A stretch of 64,000 bases of DNA. Source: Flaccisagitta enflata. Its lineage: Eukaryota; Chaetognatha; Sagittoidea; Aphragmophora. The stretch is from contig OZ231126.1 of NCBI GenBank assembly GCA_965153355.1, positions 40,052,001 through 40,116,000 on the forward strand. The letters are read 5' to 3'. The notes below the pieces were generated by a model. That model had not been told where the DNA came from, did no database searches, and saw nothing but the letters and a program-made list of their open reading frames with translations. Shown piece after piece: positions 1 through 11,452 of this stretch. The position numbers and the translations under genes were made by a program. Position 1 is the first letter of the stretch. Each line of letters starts with the position of its first letter.

Positions 1-254
1 ATGGTACGCGATCAAGGATAGGTGGAATTGTAAGCGTAATCGTATTTGCTCATGTGGTAACGTACGCGGAATCGTAATCGCTCTAAAAAGCATCACGTTG
101 CCATCGCTGGCTCAAACAAACAAACATAAATACGTTCCTTTACTGATCCTGCTTAAAATCATAATAAATTGAAAAAAAAAATCAATTTGAATTTTTTGTA
201 AATAAATTTTCAAAAAATCATAACGCTAAAAATATTTGTTTAAGGGCTTGTGCG

Positions 255-350
255 ATCAATGGAGATTCTCAACTTCCCCATTAGAAAATCAAAACCATGT
301 TTCTCTCCAATATGTCAAAAAGTCGAAGACTGACTTCGACTTTTTTCCCG
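255..350 (-). repeat. Fragment of the GTCGAAG-hairpin dispersed repeat
   Basis: The segment is the reverse complement of the starts of the repeats at 44371 and 56348. All three share a tract with the words CATATTTCTCTC/ATGTCAAAAAGTCGAAG and a short stem (AAAAAGTCGAAG facing CTTCGACTTTTT). No coding potential is seen. Confidence 0.6.
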
Positions 351-420
351 ATCATGGAAAGATAGCCTTTGTTATAGCCATTGTGATAGTCATGAATGGT
401 AAAGAACTTTTTAATGAGTA

Positions 421-969
421 AAAATGGTACAGTAGATCTTACTAGACTTGAGGTAACGGGGGCAAGCATTATGGAAAAACCAATGAAGCTAGGGGAGTGA
501 TATTTTGAATATAAACTAATAAAAAAATAATTCATTCCACATAATAGTTGGTTGCAATGGGAACACATTTCTATGTATTCCTGCTATAATAACAATATTC
601 TAAGAGATTTTTTGAGGGAACATTGCTTAAAATTAAATTTGCTACAGCTTTCCCATAATATCGCTGGTTTGGCCGTTGCTAGGGAGTGTATCTATGTGTG
701 ACAGCCCCTAGCAATGGCAAAACAAGCGACATTCTTTTGGAACATATCATAGGAAAGTTGTAGCAAATTTAATTTTAAGCAATGTTCCCTCAAATATTTC
801 TCAAAATATTGATATTGTTGCAGGAATACATGTAAATGTGTTTCCATGGCAACCAACTATTATGGGTAATGAATATTTTTTTTTCAAATATCAGTCCTCT
901 TAATTTATTTGTTTTTCCATATTCTTGCCCCCGGTATCTCAAGTCTAGTAAGATCTACTGTACCATTTT
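421..969. mobile_element. Foldback (long inverted repeat) element, about 550 bp
   Basis: The left arm (421 to about 690) and the right arm (about 710 to 969) are imperfect reverse complements over nearly their full length. The tips AAAATGGTACAGTAGATC and its complement pair perfectly, and the arms meet at a centre near 690-710. There is no open frame. TA dinucleotides sit at both outer borders, as for a Tc1/mariner-type or foldback MITE, but the exact end is uncertain by one or two bases. Confidence 0.75.
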
Positions 970-1358
970 AAAAAAAGGAAAACAAGCTAAGAAACAGAAA
1001 TTGAACTAAATAAACTTTTACTCATTTAGCTTCTAGTCATCCGTCGTTGACCTGTACCCTATCTGAACTTTGTCACTTATGTGGCTCAGAGATGGTTACC
1101 AGGTTACCTAATGTCGCCACCAAACAACATCAACTAGTAAACCTCCAGTCAAGTTTATAGAGCATGGTGGAAGTGGAACACAGGAATATCGGGTTTCAAA
1201 GTTTAGGCTGCCCATGAATCTCCCAACAACTTATGATGTTGGCTGGAGGGAAACTTTCTTCACAATCCGAGAGTTTATAAATATTCTAAGGCAAAAGAAG
1301 CAGGAAACGACAACCACATCGGAAAATCCATTTATAATTTCCAACGCAAATTCTTGAT

Positions 1359-1360
<2 letters not shown>
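970..1360. other. Intergenic, no gene seen
   Basis: Mixed AT-rich sequence without a long frame, a splice-bounded exon or an obvious repeat. Confidence 0.5.

Positions 1361-1361
<1 letters not shown>

Positions 1362-1412
<51 letters not shown>
1362..1412. repeat. (GA)n microsatellite
   Basis: Uninterrupted GA dinucleotides for about 50 bp. The open frames across it are repeat translations. Confidence 0.95.
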
Positions 1413-1415
<3 letters not shown>

Positions 1416-2239
1416 AGACAGACATGTAGTAAGAGGCAAAGAGGCGAACAAAAAGTGAGGCAGGACAAATAACGTAGAGTTGCGATATCCGCGCGGTTAG
1501 GGGCATGGGCAAAATGCGCTTTTTTCGATTTTTTACTCGAGAATTACGGACCGATAGACGGATGGGCGAACGCATGGACGGACAAAGTCTTTTTATACAC
1601 TGTATAATATACAGTCAGGAGTGTGCGACAAAAAACTCTTTGAAAGACTGACAAAGTGACCGGTGATAGAAAGAGACAGTCACAAAAAGGCGGATAGACA
1701 CGGTAACAGACACACACACAGACCGAAAATTTGTGAGGGCAAAGTCTCCTTGTTCCCTTCTCGGCTTTAAATCATTTCCATGAACCATTCCCAAAAGTTT
1801 ATTCAGTGTAATTATCATATTCGAGGTTTTATTGTCTTTCCTCCCAATTTTTCTTAATTTCTTCCCAAAACCTTGGGCCTCTATTTTCCTAACCAGACGC
1901 CTCCTGAGCCAATTCCGTCAAGAGGAAAAGGGAGAGACAGACGAGATTACGGGAAATGAGACATGGTTAGATAAAGACTAACGAAGAAACGCGCAGCTGG
2001 ACTAATTCATCACTTTTATGTACAGAACTAATGTTCCATCAAGAAAAAACACGTTGTTGAATTCGACCTTGTAATCGTGTTACTTATTGTCAATATTTAG
2101 CCTTAGACTAAGACTTAAACTAATTTTGAATGCCCAATTGCCCAGCGAAGCTTTCAATACACGAGTTGAGTGTGGAGCGATCATGTGCGATCATGTGCAG
2201 TACATATTCATCTTTACATGCGGAGTAGAAAAATCAAGG

Positions 2240-2415
2240 TCAAGTAGGCCGATATGTGCGCCGGGTTGATCGTCAAACGTTTGCGTGACAGACAGACAGA
2301 CCGAGCAACCGACCGACCAACCAAACCGACAGACAGACAGACAGCCAGACAGACTGACAGACAGACAGACACGACCAAATGTGGAGGTGTGTAGGCGCAC
2401 CTGAAAAATCTGTGG
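2240..2415 (-). repeat. Hairpin-family relative, subfamily 2, with CAGA/GACC array
   Basis: A run of CAGA and GACC tetramers (2285-2375) is followed by a tip reading GTAGGCGCACCTGAAAAA. This resembles the end of the better-preserved copy near 35905-35930. The stem itself has decayed here. Confidence 0.5.
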
Positions 2416-2755
2416 TCTGACATTGCACGACTGAAATGATAATGAAATGCGATACTTCACTGAAATCTAAACGAAACTTAAAAGGTAACGTTTGTTATTT
2501 GCACGATCTTTTATGACTATCTCAAAACAATTTCATAGGTACAAGTTATATACCTGCTTGTGATGAATGAGATAGTCATTAGTTACAGCCATTTTCCACG
2601 TGCCTTTACTGCGTGTCTCTCTCTTGGTGGTAGTAATTATTATGCTATGAATTTGCCTTCATTCTTGAATGGTCACCTTCATAAATGAAAAAAATCCGGA
2701 TGAGTTGTCTCAGAATTACAAGATTAATTCCGAACGCCGTGTTTGTGAGTTCGAA

Positions 2756-2801
<46 letters not shown>
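2756..2801. repeat. (GA)n microsatellite
   Basis: About 45 bp of GA repeats. Confidence 0.95.
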
Positions 2802-2802
<1 letters not shown>

Positions 2803-3105
2803 CGGATAGATATGGCGTCTTAATTATTCATGAAATCATCATGAAGCGCAATAAAATGTCATGTATCTCATTTCTCATTTTCCATTACCACGCGAATCAC
2901 AATAAGAAAGAATGAGACGCACCTTTGTATTGCTTGATTTAACAGAGAATAAAATCATTCAAACTTGTTTTTGTTTTTACCATGTCCACTATCCGTATCG
3001 TTCCTCAGAGGAATGATTCTGTGACTTTGTCAGAGAAAACAAGCCCATGTTGTGGCCAATATGTACGCCTTCGCTGATTAAGAATTTGTGAATGGACGTT
3101 TTGAA

Positions 3106-3185
3106 TGAATAAATGATTGGATAAATGGATGAATGGATGAATGGATGAATGGATGAATGGATGAATGGATGAATGGATGAATGAA
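3106..3185. repeat. 8-bp tandem repeat (GGATGAAT)n
   Basis: About nine near-perfect copies of GGATGAAT, decaying at both ends. A related GAAT array is at 38720-38855. Confidence 0.9.
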
Positions 3186-3378
3186 TAGATGATAGGAATG
3201 AAGAAAGACAACAGAATCGGCCGTATTGAGCATTTTAAACGTTTTCGTGACCGACTGACCAACGGACATGACCTTTTACGGATGTTCGAGGTCGCACATG
3301 AAAAACAGATAACAGAATAAAAGGTGAGACACAAACACACAAAACTCTTCAAAACAAACAATCAGTTGATAAAAAAAC

Positions 3379-3573
3379 AAGGCCGGATACACAGCTACAG
3401 AAGTCGCGTGCGGGTGGGCAGGGGCCATATTTGAGGTCACCAGACCATTTGGGCAGGAGCAATGAGGTCAAAGAAATAAAACCATAAAAAAAAGTAAAGT
3501 GTGACCAACCGACAGACCGACCGACCGACCAACCGACGGGAAATGCGGGTTGTAGAGTCGCGTGCACGCGACT
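3379..3573 (-). repeat. Hairpin-family element, near full length
   Basis: It begins with GGCCGGATACACAGCTACAG and an inner GTCGCGTGCGGGTGGGCAGG block. It continues through GGGCAGGAGC and a GACC/AACC tetramer run, and ends in the perfect 18-bp palindrome AGTCGCGTGCACGCGACT (3556-3573) followed by AAAAA. It serves as the reference copy for the family because both ends are preserved. Confidence 0.85.
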
Positions 3574-3915
3574 AAAAAGAACCTAGGAAACTAATAAGTG
3601 GAAATTCTATGAGGTGAGAAACGAGAAATCAAAATAGAAGAGATGTGTCGCTTTGGAAGCTTCGGAAGCAGTCAGATGGTCACGCGGCCCACGCACGCAA
3701 TCAAACGGTGGAATGATAGAATATAAAGGTAAAAAAAAAAGACAATAACAAATACAAAACGGCAGACAAAAAGGAAAACTCTGCCTTTTGATTCCTGGCG
3801 TTTTCATATCCTATGATAAATGGGTTCTCTCTTCCAGAATGGCTCTGTTGTTAGTTTATTTTCCCGTAGTCTGGAAGGTTGTGATTTTCCCCTTTGCAAT
3901 AGCTCTTGTATTTTT

Positions 3916-4078
3916 AGTTGCGGACACGCAACTCTATAAGAGGCTTTGTCCGTCCGTCGGTCGGTCGGTTGGTCGGTCGGTCGGTTGGTCCGTCACGCTC
4001 GAATTAAAAAGTGGGAAAACGCGCATTTCCGCCCCTGCCCACCCGTCCGCAACTGGTGGCCGTGTATCCTGCCTTGTT
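3916..4078 (+). repeat. Hairpin-family element with altered stem
   Basis: The tip is AGTTGCG, loop GACA, CGCAACT (3916-3933). Both arms differ from the reference AGTCGCG/CGCGACT at the paired position, so the stem is kept. A CCGT/CGGT/TGGT tetramer run follows, then the inner end near CCTGCCCACCCGTCCGCAAC and GTATCCTGCCTTG. Confidence 0.85.
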
Positions 4079-4299
4079 CACTTTAGCGCGATAGTCTGGT
4101 TTTGGAAACTCTTCTTCCATATGAGCTCTATATACTGCCATTTCCCTGAAATTCGTCGGGTTTTAAGAATCCCCAACACGAATGCTCAAGCTGTCTTGCT
4201 GTCTTGCAGTATTTTGGCAGTTTGGCAGAAGGATCCTTCCTTCTAAATGGATCTGTTGGGTGTTCAATAGCAAGGCCAACCCAGAAGCTGGGTGCGAAA

Positions 4300-4420
4300 C
4301 TTAGACAAACCTTTTAACCTATTTTAAACTCTTTTAACCCTCTTTAATCCTTTTAAACCTTTTACAATTCTTTTTAAACTTTTTTGACATTTTTAACGCT
4401 TTTAAACACTCCCTTACAAT
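4300..4420. repeat. Degenerate 10-12 bp tandem array (CTTTTAAACCT-like)
   Basis: The word CTTTTAAMC recurs about every 11 bases. It lies between hairpin-family fragments (3916-4078 and about 4545-4575) and may be an internal minisatellite of one copy. Confidence 0.6.
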
Positions 4421-4599
4421 CTCTAACACCTTGAGCACTTTAAAGAAACTTTTAACGGCATTGGCAGGAGCAGTAACACGAGTATCACCTGTAAGCACCA
4501 AAAAAAGCGTAGTGTTACCAATGGACCGACTAACCGAAATAACGGGTTGTAGATACGCGTAGCAGGCGATTGAATATATGTCATGTAAAGTTAGTTCCT

Positions 4600-5040
4600 T
4601 AATAGTAAGCAGTATTTTCTGGTTGTCTGGCAGGTTGGGTAATTCCTCTCTAAAACGGAAGCGAAGTTAGAGAAACATCGCATATAAGTTTACCACCCGT
4701 CTACCATGTTACATTTGGGTGCTTCACATCTTGTCCTTATTCTAACCTTTTGGTTGTAATAAACACTAATAAGAGCTCCTAAGGCTCTTGTCCTTATTCC
4801 AATTTTTTTTTGTAATGTAATGTTGTCCTACACACATAGCGAATGTTGGTTATTTCTTTTCATCCTCTTTACCTGATGTGGAATGACCAATTTCAGGACC
4901 CGTAGCAAATTGTTTTTGAGCTAAATTTAATAATGCAGTGACAAAAAACAATATGCTGACATTCTTTGAATTAGCTTTTACTAATTTTGACTCATTAAAG
5001 CATTGTTAATCTACTTTTTAGTAAGCTCTTTCATATCTTA
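4600..5040. other. Intergenic, no gene seen
   Basis: AT-rich sequence, with no frame, tandem array or identifiable element. Confidence 0.4.
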
Positions 5041-5130
5041 TGTCTCTCTCTGACTCTCTCTGACTCTCTCTGACTCTCTGACTCTCTCTCTCTCTGACTC
5101 TCTCTCTGACTCTCTCTCTCTCTGACTCTC

Positions 5131-5218
<88 letters not shown>
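5041..5218. repeat. (TC)n with TGACTC interruptions
   Basis: The first half alternates TCTCTC with TGACTC. The second half is pure TC. The 70-95 aa frames across it are artefacts. Confidence 0.95.
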
Positions 5219-5221
<3 letters not shown>

Positions 5222-5520
5222 AGTTTTTTTTGCTTTTTCCCATTTTTGTTGTCTTCAGCCTTGGCTTTTGTTGGGGTTTTTTGAGTGAGAAAAGACAGAA
5301 GAGAAAGAAGAAAAAAAAACTTCATGAGAAATTTAAAACTCATTTTGAGGAGTAGTAGGAAAAAAATATAATAATAAAAACTCCGTTCCAAGGATCTGTC
5401 GATTAATTTCTATAACATGAAGAATCCCATCGTTCTAATTTCTTTTCGCTTTTTAAATCCTTTCTTTTTAAATCCTTTGAGATGACTTTTATTTTATTTT
5501 TTTAAAACTCGCCGTTGCAG

Positions 5521-5559
5521 TGCAGTGATGAATTATTCATCGGCGAAGCGACTAGCAAG
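5521..5559 (+). CDS. Candidate 39-nt internal exon
   Basis: A T-rich stretch ending CCGTTGCAG (acceptor AG at 5519-5520) precedes 39 bases without a stop. A textbook donor, AAG followed by GTAAGT, lies at 5560. The length is 13 codons and the frame beginning at 5521 reads CSDELFIGEATSK. A second AG at 5524-5525 could also serve, giving a 34-nt exon. The exon is richer in G+C than its flanks. No neighbouring exon was found, because a gap lies 80 bases downstream, so the gene cannot be named. It could be a chance splice-site pair. Confidence 0.35.
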
Positions 5560-5640
5560 GTAAGTAAAGAGTCAGTTCTTCGATACCGATGCCGCCTCGT
5601 CTCTCCGTTAATGACATGAATTGGGTTTTGTCTGTCATAC

Positions 5641-5650
5641 NNNNNNNNNN
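5641..5650. other. Assembly gap (10 N)
   Basis: Ten undetermined bases, next to a tandem repeat. The true size is unknown. Confidence 1.
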
Positions 5651-5810
5651 AGTCATATTGCAATAATTTTCAAAAAATGGAGAGATGGTTCAAAAATGGA
5701 GAGATGATTAGTCATATAGCAGGTATTTTCAATAAATGGAGAGATGGTTCAAAAATGGAGAGATGATTAGTCATATTGAAGGTATTTTCAAAAAATGGAG
5801 AGATGAACCC
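5651..5810. repeat. 59-bp tandem repeat, about 2.7 copies
   Basis: Units begin AGTCATAT at 5651, 5710 and 5769 and contain two GGAGAGATG words each. The array abuts the gap, so further copies may be missing. Confidence 0.85.
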
Positions 5811-5994
5811 AATGGATAGATAGACACAAGGAATTAGCAATATGATGTCCTTAAGGTTTTTTTCAAAAAAGGGATAGATGTGAATGGAGAGTTAAAAAAC
5901 CTCTGCCTCTTTTTTCGTTCTTGAGAATAAAGATGCATCTACCACTTTCTTCTACTTCTCCGACTTCTCGTCCAATTCTTCCTTGGTCTGGATT

Positions 5995-5995
<1 letters not shown>

Positions 5996-6061
<66 letters not shown>

Positions 6062-6062
6062 G
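5996..6062. repeat. (TTG)n microsatellite
   Basis: About 22 copies, then a degenerate continuation to about 6110. Confidence 0.95.
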
Positions 6063-6117
6063 GCTGTTGTTGATGTTTTTGTTGTTGTTGTTTCTATTGT
6101 AGTTATTGTTAATTTTT

Positions 6118-6200
6118 CTTCTTCTTTTTCTTTTTCTTTTTCTTTTTCTTTTTCTTCTTTTTCTTCTTTCTCCTCTAGAGGAAAAAAGCTTTTTCTTTTT
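6118..6200. repeat. Pyrimidine-rich (TTTTTC)n tract
   Basis: Short TTTTTC/TTC repeats. Open frames on both strands here are low-complexity. Confidence 0.8.
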
Positions 6201-6490
6201 CTCCCTGCTTTTTTCTAGTTTTTTTTTAGCCCTCCTTCCTCTGTTTTTGTTATCTCCGTTTTTCCATTCCTTCATATACTTTAACTTTTCCGCTGTTTTT
6301 CGTCAAACGTCATCATCTATTCCCCTTCTTATTCTTCCCTCCTTATCATCGTCTTCTTTATAGGCATCTCTCCTTTTCCCTTTACTTTTTACTACCTCTT
6401 TCCATGTCCCCCCCCCCTAAGCTTCAACGTTAAGTCATTTTCCATCTTCAATGGAAGTTCTGACTCCGCGTAAAAAAATCCAGCCACCAG

Positions 6491-6494
<4 letters not shown>

Positions 6495-6566
<72 letters not shown>
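6495..6566. repeat. (GA)n microsatellite
   Basis: About 70 bp of uninterrupted GA. Confidence 0.95.
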
Positions 6567-6702
6567 AAAAAGACAACCTGAGACATTTAACATAAAGATT
6601 TTTTTACATAAGAACACATATATCCTGATGTTTTATGTGTGATGTTAACGCTACTATTATTTACTGATGCACAAGTGAATCCAGCTCTTGGTAGATGTTT
6701 TT

Positions 6703-6762
6703 AGATGCGTCCTCGCATCTCTATGATAGGCTGTGTCCGTTGGTTGGTTGGTCGGTTGTTAA
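6703..6762 (+). repeat. Hairpin-family tip, subfamily 2 (AGATGCG stem)
   Basis: AGATGCG, loop TCCT, CGCATCT (6703-6720) is followed by CTATGATAGGCTGTGTCCGT and a TTGG/TCGG run. The rest of the element is missing. Confidence 0.75.
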
Positions 6763-6796
6763 TGCATTCATTAAAAACAACAAATCATTCATTTTT

Positions 6797-6945
6797 AGTC
6801 GCGGACACGCGACTCTACACCTTGCCGTGTCGGTCGGTATGTCGGTAGGTCGGTAGGTCCGTCACATTTTTGAATTCCAAGCGGTTTTTGCAATACTGCT
6901 CCCGCCCAACCGTCCGCGACTGGATTGTCGTGTATCCGGCCTTGT
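6797..6945 (+). repeat. Hairpin-family element
   Basis: The tip is AGTCGCG, GACA, CGCGACT (6797-6814). It is followed by CTACACCTTGCCGTGTCGG and a TCGG/TAGG run, then GCCCAACCGTCCGCGACTGG and GTGTATCCGGCCTTG. Confidence 0.85.
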
Positions 6946-7004
6946 TTCAACAGAAAAGTGGTCCTAACCCAGTAAAAGTAGCATACCTCTAGCAATTCAT
7001 TCAT

Positions 7005-7130
7005 TCATAAATGACATTCATTCATAAAAAACATTCATTCATAAAAAACATTCATTCATAAAAAAACATTCCTTCATAAAAAACATTCATTCATAAAAAA
7101 CATTCATTCATAAAAAACATTCATTCAAAG
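7005..7130. repeat. 17-18 bp tandem repeat (CATTCATTCATAAAAAA)n
   Basis: About seven near-identical copies directly downstream of the hairpin-family copy ending near 6945. Confidence 0.9.
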
Positions 7131-7176
7131 AGTTGGCCTACTTGGCCTTGTTAACAAGCAAGAAGCATACCATTTC

Positions 7177-7322
7177 TAGTCGCGACGACGCGCCTATCAA
7201 ACCCACTTTCTGGTTGGTCTGTCCCTCCGTCGGTCTGTACGTCAAAATTTCGCACTAATAGTTTTCCGCTCCTGCCCGCCTGTTCGCAACTAAGGTTGCC
7301 ATGTATCCTGCCTTGTTCAACC
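7177..7322 (+). repeat. Hairpin-family element, decayed tip
   Basis: The tip AGTCGCGACGACGCGCCT has one arm mutated. The inner region keeps CTCCTGCCCGCCTG and the end CATGTATCCTGCCTTGTTC. Confidence 0.7.
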
Positions 7323-7659
7323 AGCCGTGCTAAACGTTAATTCAGGTTCTTTGATTAACGTTATTTGGGCCATCACATTCCAAGTCAAGATTGGCGCCTT
7401 ACCTTGTCTAAGGATTAATGTAGCAACTACGAAGATTGTTGCAGTTTCGTTTGCGGATCGATAATGGTAGTAAGAGGTAAGCCCTGGAACAGTTTACAAA
7501 AGCTTACTAATCAGTGTATTTTATTCCACTATGCTCCATGTCAAATAGGGAATTGTGTCGCGCATTTTCAGCTCTGCCTTTTCATCCGCTGTGCCTATCG
7601 TACATTTTAGTAGAAATGATGGATTAATTTTGGTGAGTTAGTGATAAAATGAGGGTAGG

Positions 7660-7810
7660 TTGTGTTACTTAGAATCTGAGTGGTGAGAATTTTGAAATTC
7701 TCATCATTCAGATTCTCAGTGATGAGAATTATATTCTCATAACTCAGATTGTCTATCTTTCTATCTTTTTCTCATGACTCAGAATCTAAGTTATGAGAAT
7801 TTTTTTTATC
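7660..7810. repeat. Repeat with CTGAGTTATGAGAA words, beside a TC array
   Basis: Several inverted and direct copies of the word AGAATCTGAGTTATGAGAA or its complement, and a TATCTTTCTATCTTTTTCTCAT block. The same block occurs in the opposite orientation at 13265-13430, also beside a GA/TC array. The two are therefore copies of one larger element that contains the microsatellite. Confidence 0.65.
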
Positions 7811-7847
7811 ATTTCATTCATTCTTTTTTTACCTGTTTGTCTGTTTG

Positions 7848-7848
<1 letters not shown>

Positions 7849-7919
<71 letters not shown>
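7849..7919. repeat. (TC)n microsatellite
   Basis: About 68 bp of TC. Confidence 0.95.
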
Positions 7920-8094
7920 GTTCGAGCGCTTAGCGAGGTCGGACGTAAATTCTAAATCTCCAGTTATTTCTTATTTACTGAAAACATTTTTTAACTTTTT
8001 CCTTTTATTTCAAACGTAACCTTGTGTATTAGTGATTCTGTAGATTTAGGTAAACGCTTAATTCAAGTTTGTTGATCAAGCGAGATGCTGAAAT

Positions 8095-8337
8095 TGAAGG
8101 AAAACGATTTTGCTGCCTCCAAGACGCGAACATGCTTCCGGGTGCCTGCGCCTCTTTGCCAAGACGCCCTTGCACCTTACAAAAGGGTTACGACTACTAA
8201 AGATTGAAAAATTGTCATTGAGCATCGTCTCATCGCCCAAGACTTCGGTGGAAGATGTCGCAGTTGAAGGAGAAGCATTGCGATTTCTTCAGTAGCAGCT
8301 AAATGCGATACGGCACAATTGAAGATGGCGGCAACAA
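8095..8337. other. Unassigned region upstream of a CAA array
   Basis: Moderately GC-rich, with recurring GAAGATG words. Short frames are open on both strands, but none has a recognisable domain and the longest run into the CAA array. I do not call a gene. Confidence 0.4.
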
Positions 8338-8397
8338 CAGAAACAACAACAACAACAACAACAACAACAGAAACAACAACAGCAACAACAAAAACAG

Positions 8398-8468
<71 letters not shown>
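8338..8468. repeat. (CAA)n microsatellite
   Basis: About 130 bp of CAA with a few CAG and AAA interruptions. Confidence 0.95.
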
Positions 8469-8793
8469 AACATCCTTTTGCAGCGCTGTCAAGAAGTCGG
8501 AGTGTAGGCGGAACATGCAAACGTGGAAGATGCAGCCAAAACGGTCCTCCGGACAAATCGCCTGGACGTTCGAGGACCTTACAATGATGAAGTACGACGA
8601 AAAGGAGAAATCATGTCACCGGGCTGAGGCTCACTTTTCATCAATTCGGTTGGAGATGTAGCCGTTGTAGAAGACATGTTGAAGATCTGCCCCACGACAA
8701 CTTAGCGACAGAAGACGGCAAAGGCGAAATAAAAAGCTGATACCATCAGGCTTACATATTCATATATTCACTATCCTATCAGTTCGAGTTGAA

Positions 8794-8947
<154 letters not shown>

Positions 8948-9424
8948 GTTATTCTCTTCTCTGCACTTATGCAAAATAGCAAAATAAAAAGAAATTATTT
9001 TTCTTTGGAGGTAGAATTCTGTCTTGCAAGAATCCCCCTAATGCTTGCCCATTGGTTAATTGATTAGTATTCCTGACGGAGCTAACAACTAGCTCATTGA
9101 CCCACTGTCACCAATAGCTTAGCTCTGTCAACCAAGGTAAAATCACATTTTGTAATTGTGGAGTACATAGAATGGACACAGAGCCGATGTTTTGAAAAAC
9201 ACAGGAGTGAACTGTTATATATGTCCCTGCTCTGACCGAGATATGTCATGCCTCAAAACCGTGGCGCGATTTGGGGCCATATTTTGGTGCGAGTTCTGGC
9301 CCTAATTACCATTCCCCTTCGTAGTGATGAGCCAGATCTGGCTTTAAAAACAACAGCACAATTTGGGAGGGAATATGGAGCCAGATCGCGCGTGTTGTTC
9401 TTACTCCTGTGAAACCTCTCTCAC

Positions 9425-9450
9425 AATTTTTTTTTCTCTCTCTCTTTCTT

Positions 9451-9485
<35 letters not shown>

Positions 9486-9737
9486 TCTCTCCTTTTCCTC
9501 CAAAATCTCCCCCCTTTTTTCTCTTCTTCCTCCTCTTTTTTTTTCACCTTCTTCTTTTTCTTCTTTTTTTTTCTTCTTCTGCTCTTTCTTCTTTTTCTTC
9601 TTCTGCTCTTTTTTCTTCTTCTTCTTCTTCTTCTTCTTCTTCTTCTTCTTCTTCTTCTTCTTCTTCTTCTTCTTCTTCGTCTTTTTCTTCTTCCTCTTTG
9701 TTTTTTTTCTTCTTTATCTTTTGCTTCTTCTTCTTTA
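9425..9737. repeat. Long pyrimidine tract, (TC)n then (TTC)n
   Basis: Nearly pure C/T on this strand for about 310 bases. The central part (9617-9678) is perfect TTC. Such mirror-symmetric tracts can form triplex DNA. Confidence 0.9.
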
Positions 9738-9738
9738 T

Positions 9739-9990
9739 AGTTGTGGACACACAAATCTAAAGACTCTATAAGAGGCAAAAGTCAAAAAGTGGGAAAATGA
9801 GTGTAGCCCTGAGGATGGGGGGGGACAAACAGATGGATGAATGGATGGATGGACGGACAGATTCCCCCTGTGTTCTACAGGACTTTGTCCCCTTTGGGGC
9901 CGCTGGCCTGCTCCCCCTCAACTTGAATCACACACTCCTCAAGCAGGGCACGGGTACCGCTGACCACTTACTGCCTTTGGGCTGCTATTT
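9739..9990 (+). repeat. Hairpin-family copy of the ACAGGACTT subtype
   Basis: The tip AGTTGTG, GACA, CACAAAT (9739-9756) keeps all but one stem pair. It continues through a GGAT/GGAC run and the block CCCTGTGTTCTACAGGACTT, then GGGGCCGCTGGCCTGC, and ends near GGTACCGCTGACCACTTACT. The inner block recurs in opposite orientation at 32110-32262. Confidence 0.75.
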
Positions 9991-9999
9991 CTAAGTGCA

Positions 10000-10420
10000 A
10001 CCATTCATAAATCTGGTATTGATTTTCTCTATAAGTATTAAAAGTATTTAGAACCATAGCACAAGTGACATAGGGTCAAAGTATTGTTGCAGATGGGTGG
10101 GCAGGGGCATCCAACCCCTATAAACCACAACCTCCTTATCCTAGATTTATTCTTCAAACTTGACTAAATACATTTATGCAATCTGAACCACAACCTGCCT
10201 CCTTTTCCATAATAACATATAGGAAGGAAAAAGAGCCAAATTACCATTTTGCATTATCTAATGGGTCTTAAATTCTATAGGGGATGTTTTCTACCATCAA
10301 ATGGTGCCCATAGCTAGCAAACATAAAGGATCAAGCATATCAAGTCAAAAGCCCCTAAGCTGGAGGTTGGATGCCCATCCACAATAATATTGTGACTCTG
10401 CATCACTAGTTCCACCTTTT
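10000..10420. other. Intergenic, no gene seen
   Basis: Mixed sequence. The part after about 10330 merges into the repeat below. Confidence 0.4.
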
Positions 10421-10424
10421 TGGG

Positions 10425-10895
10425 CAGCGTCCCCAAAAGGCCAATCTCCTGTAGAAGACAGGGGAGGATTTCCAGATGTCAGTCTGTACTTCCATCCATT
10501 CATCCTTCCGTCCATCTGTCTGTCCTTCCTTCCATCCTTGTGTACTTCCTACCCCCCTCCCCCAATGACCATCAAGGCCTCAAATTTGTCCTCCCAGCCC
10601 TCAATTTAGCCCTCCAGACCTTCACTTAGCCCTCCAAGCATCAAACCAGCCCTCTGTGACTTAAATTTGCTCTCAAATTCTCATATCTTCTCTCCAAGCC
10701 TTAATTCTGCCCTCCAGCCTTCAAATACGCCTTTAGTGGCCTACATCAGTCATCTGATTCTAAGGCCTGAAATATGCCCCTTCAGGACATCTGGAAATTC
10801 CCCCTGTGTTCTACAGGATATGGGCTCTGCTCTCACTCCACTTTTTTACTGGATCACCCCCAACAGAGCATCGGGTACCGCTAACCATGTGCCAT
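10425..10895 (+). repeat. Composite repeat with CCCTCCAGSCTTCAA-type minisatellite
   Basis: A TCCATCC/GTCC run (10490-10545) is followed by a degenerate array of CCCTCCAGCCTTCAAATT-like units (10575-10790). The block CCCTGTGTTCTACAGGATAT and GGTACCGCTAACCATGTGCC follow. It is another hairpin-family composite with its own core array. Confidence 0.65.
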
Positions 10896-11021
10896 CTTTA
10901 CTTACTTAATCATGAAAAGTGGATGAACGGACCAATGGATGAAAAAAGCCTCTTGTAGCGTTGACATGTACTGTACATATGCGAAGAAAACTTACTCTCA
11001 TGGGCGTGTGTGTATATGTGT

Positions 11022-11026
11022 GTTTG

Positions 11027-11103
<77 letters not shown>
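11022..11103. repeat. (GT)n microsatellite
   Basis: About 80 bp of GT. Confidence 0.95.
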
Positions 11104-11105
<2 letters not shown>

Positions 11106-11308
11106 CACATTTGTGTGTTTGAGTCTGTGAATTTTTACCAACTTTTTTTGATACCTTCACCTTTAAAAATGATTCATTCAAAAAATTATGTGTGTCTTGG
11201 TAATTGTATAGATTGTAAGTTAAGTCTAACATATGCTTTCTATAAAGAGTGACCCTGAGTTTTTTTGGAAACAGAAAGAATAAAAAGAGAAAGAAACAGG
11301 AAAGAGAG

Positions 11309-11452
<144 letters not shown>

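Noticed and set aside
3379-3573. Hairpin family interpreted as tRNA-derived SINE
   Set aside because: No A-box/B-box promoter pair or cloverleaf could be fitted, and the A run beside the stem is only about five bases.
3788-4246. 152-aa plus frame with hydrophobic start
   Set aside because: Most of it is the hairpin-family element (SVGRSVGRSVG). The remainder shows no domain.
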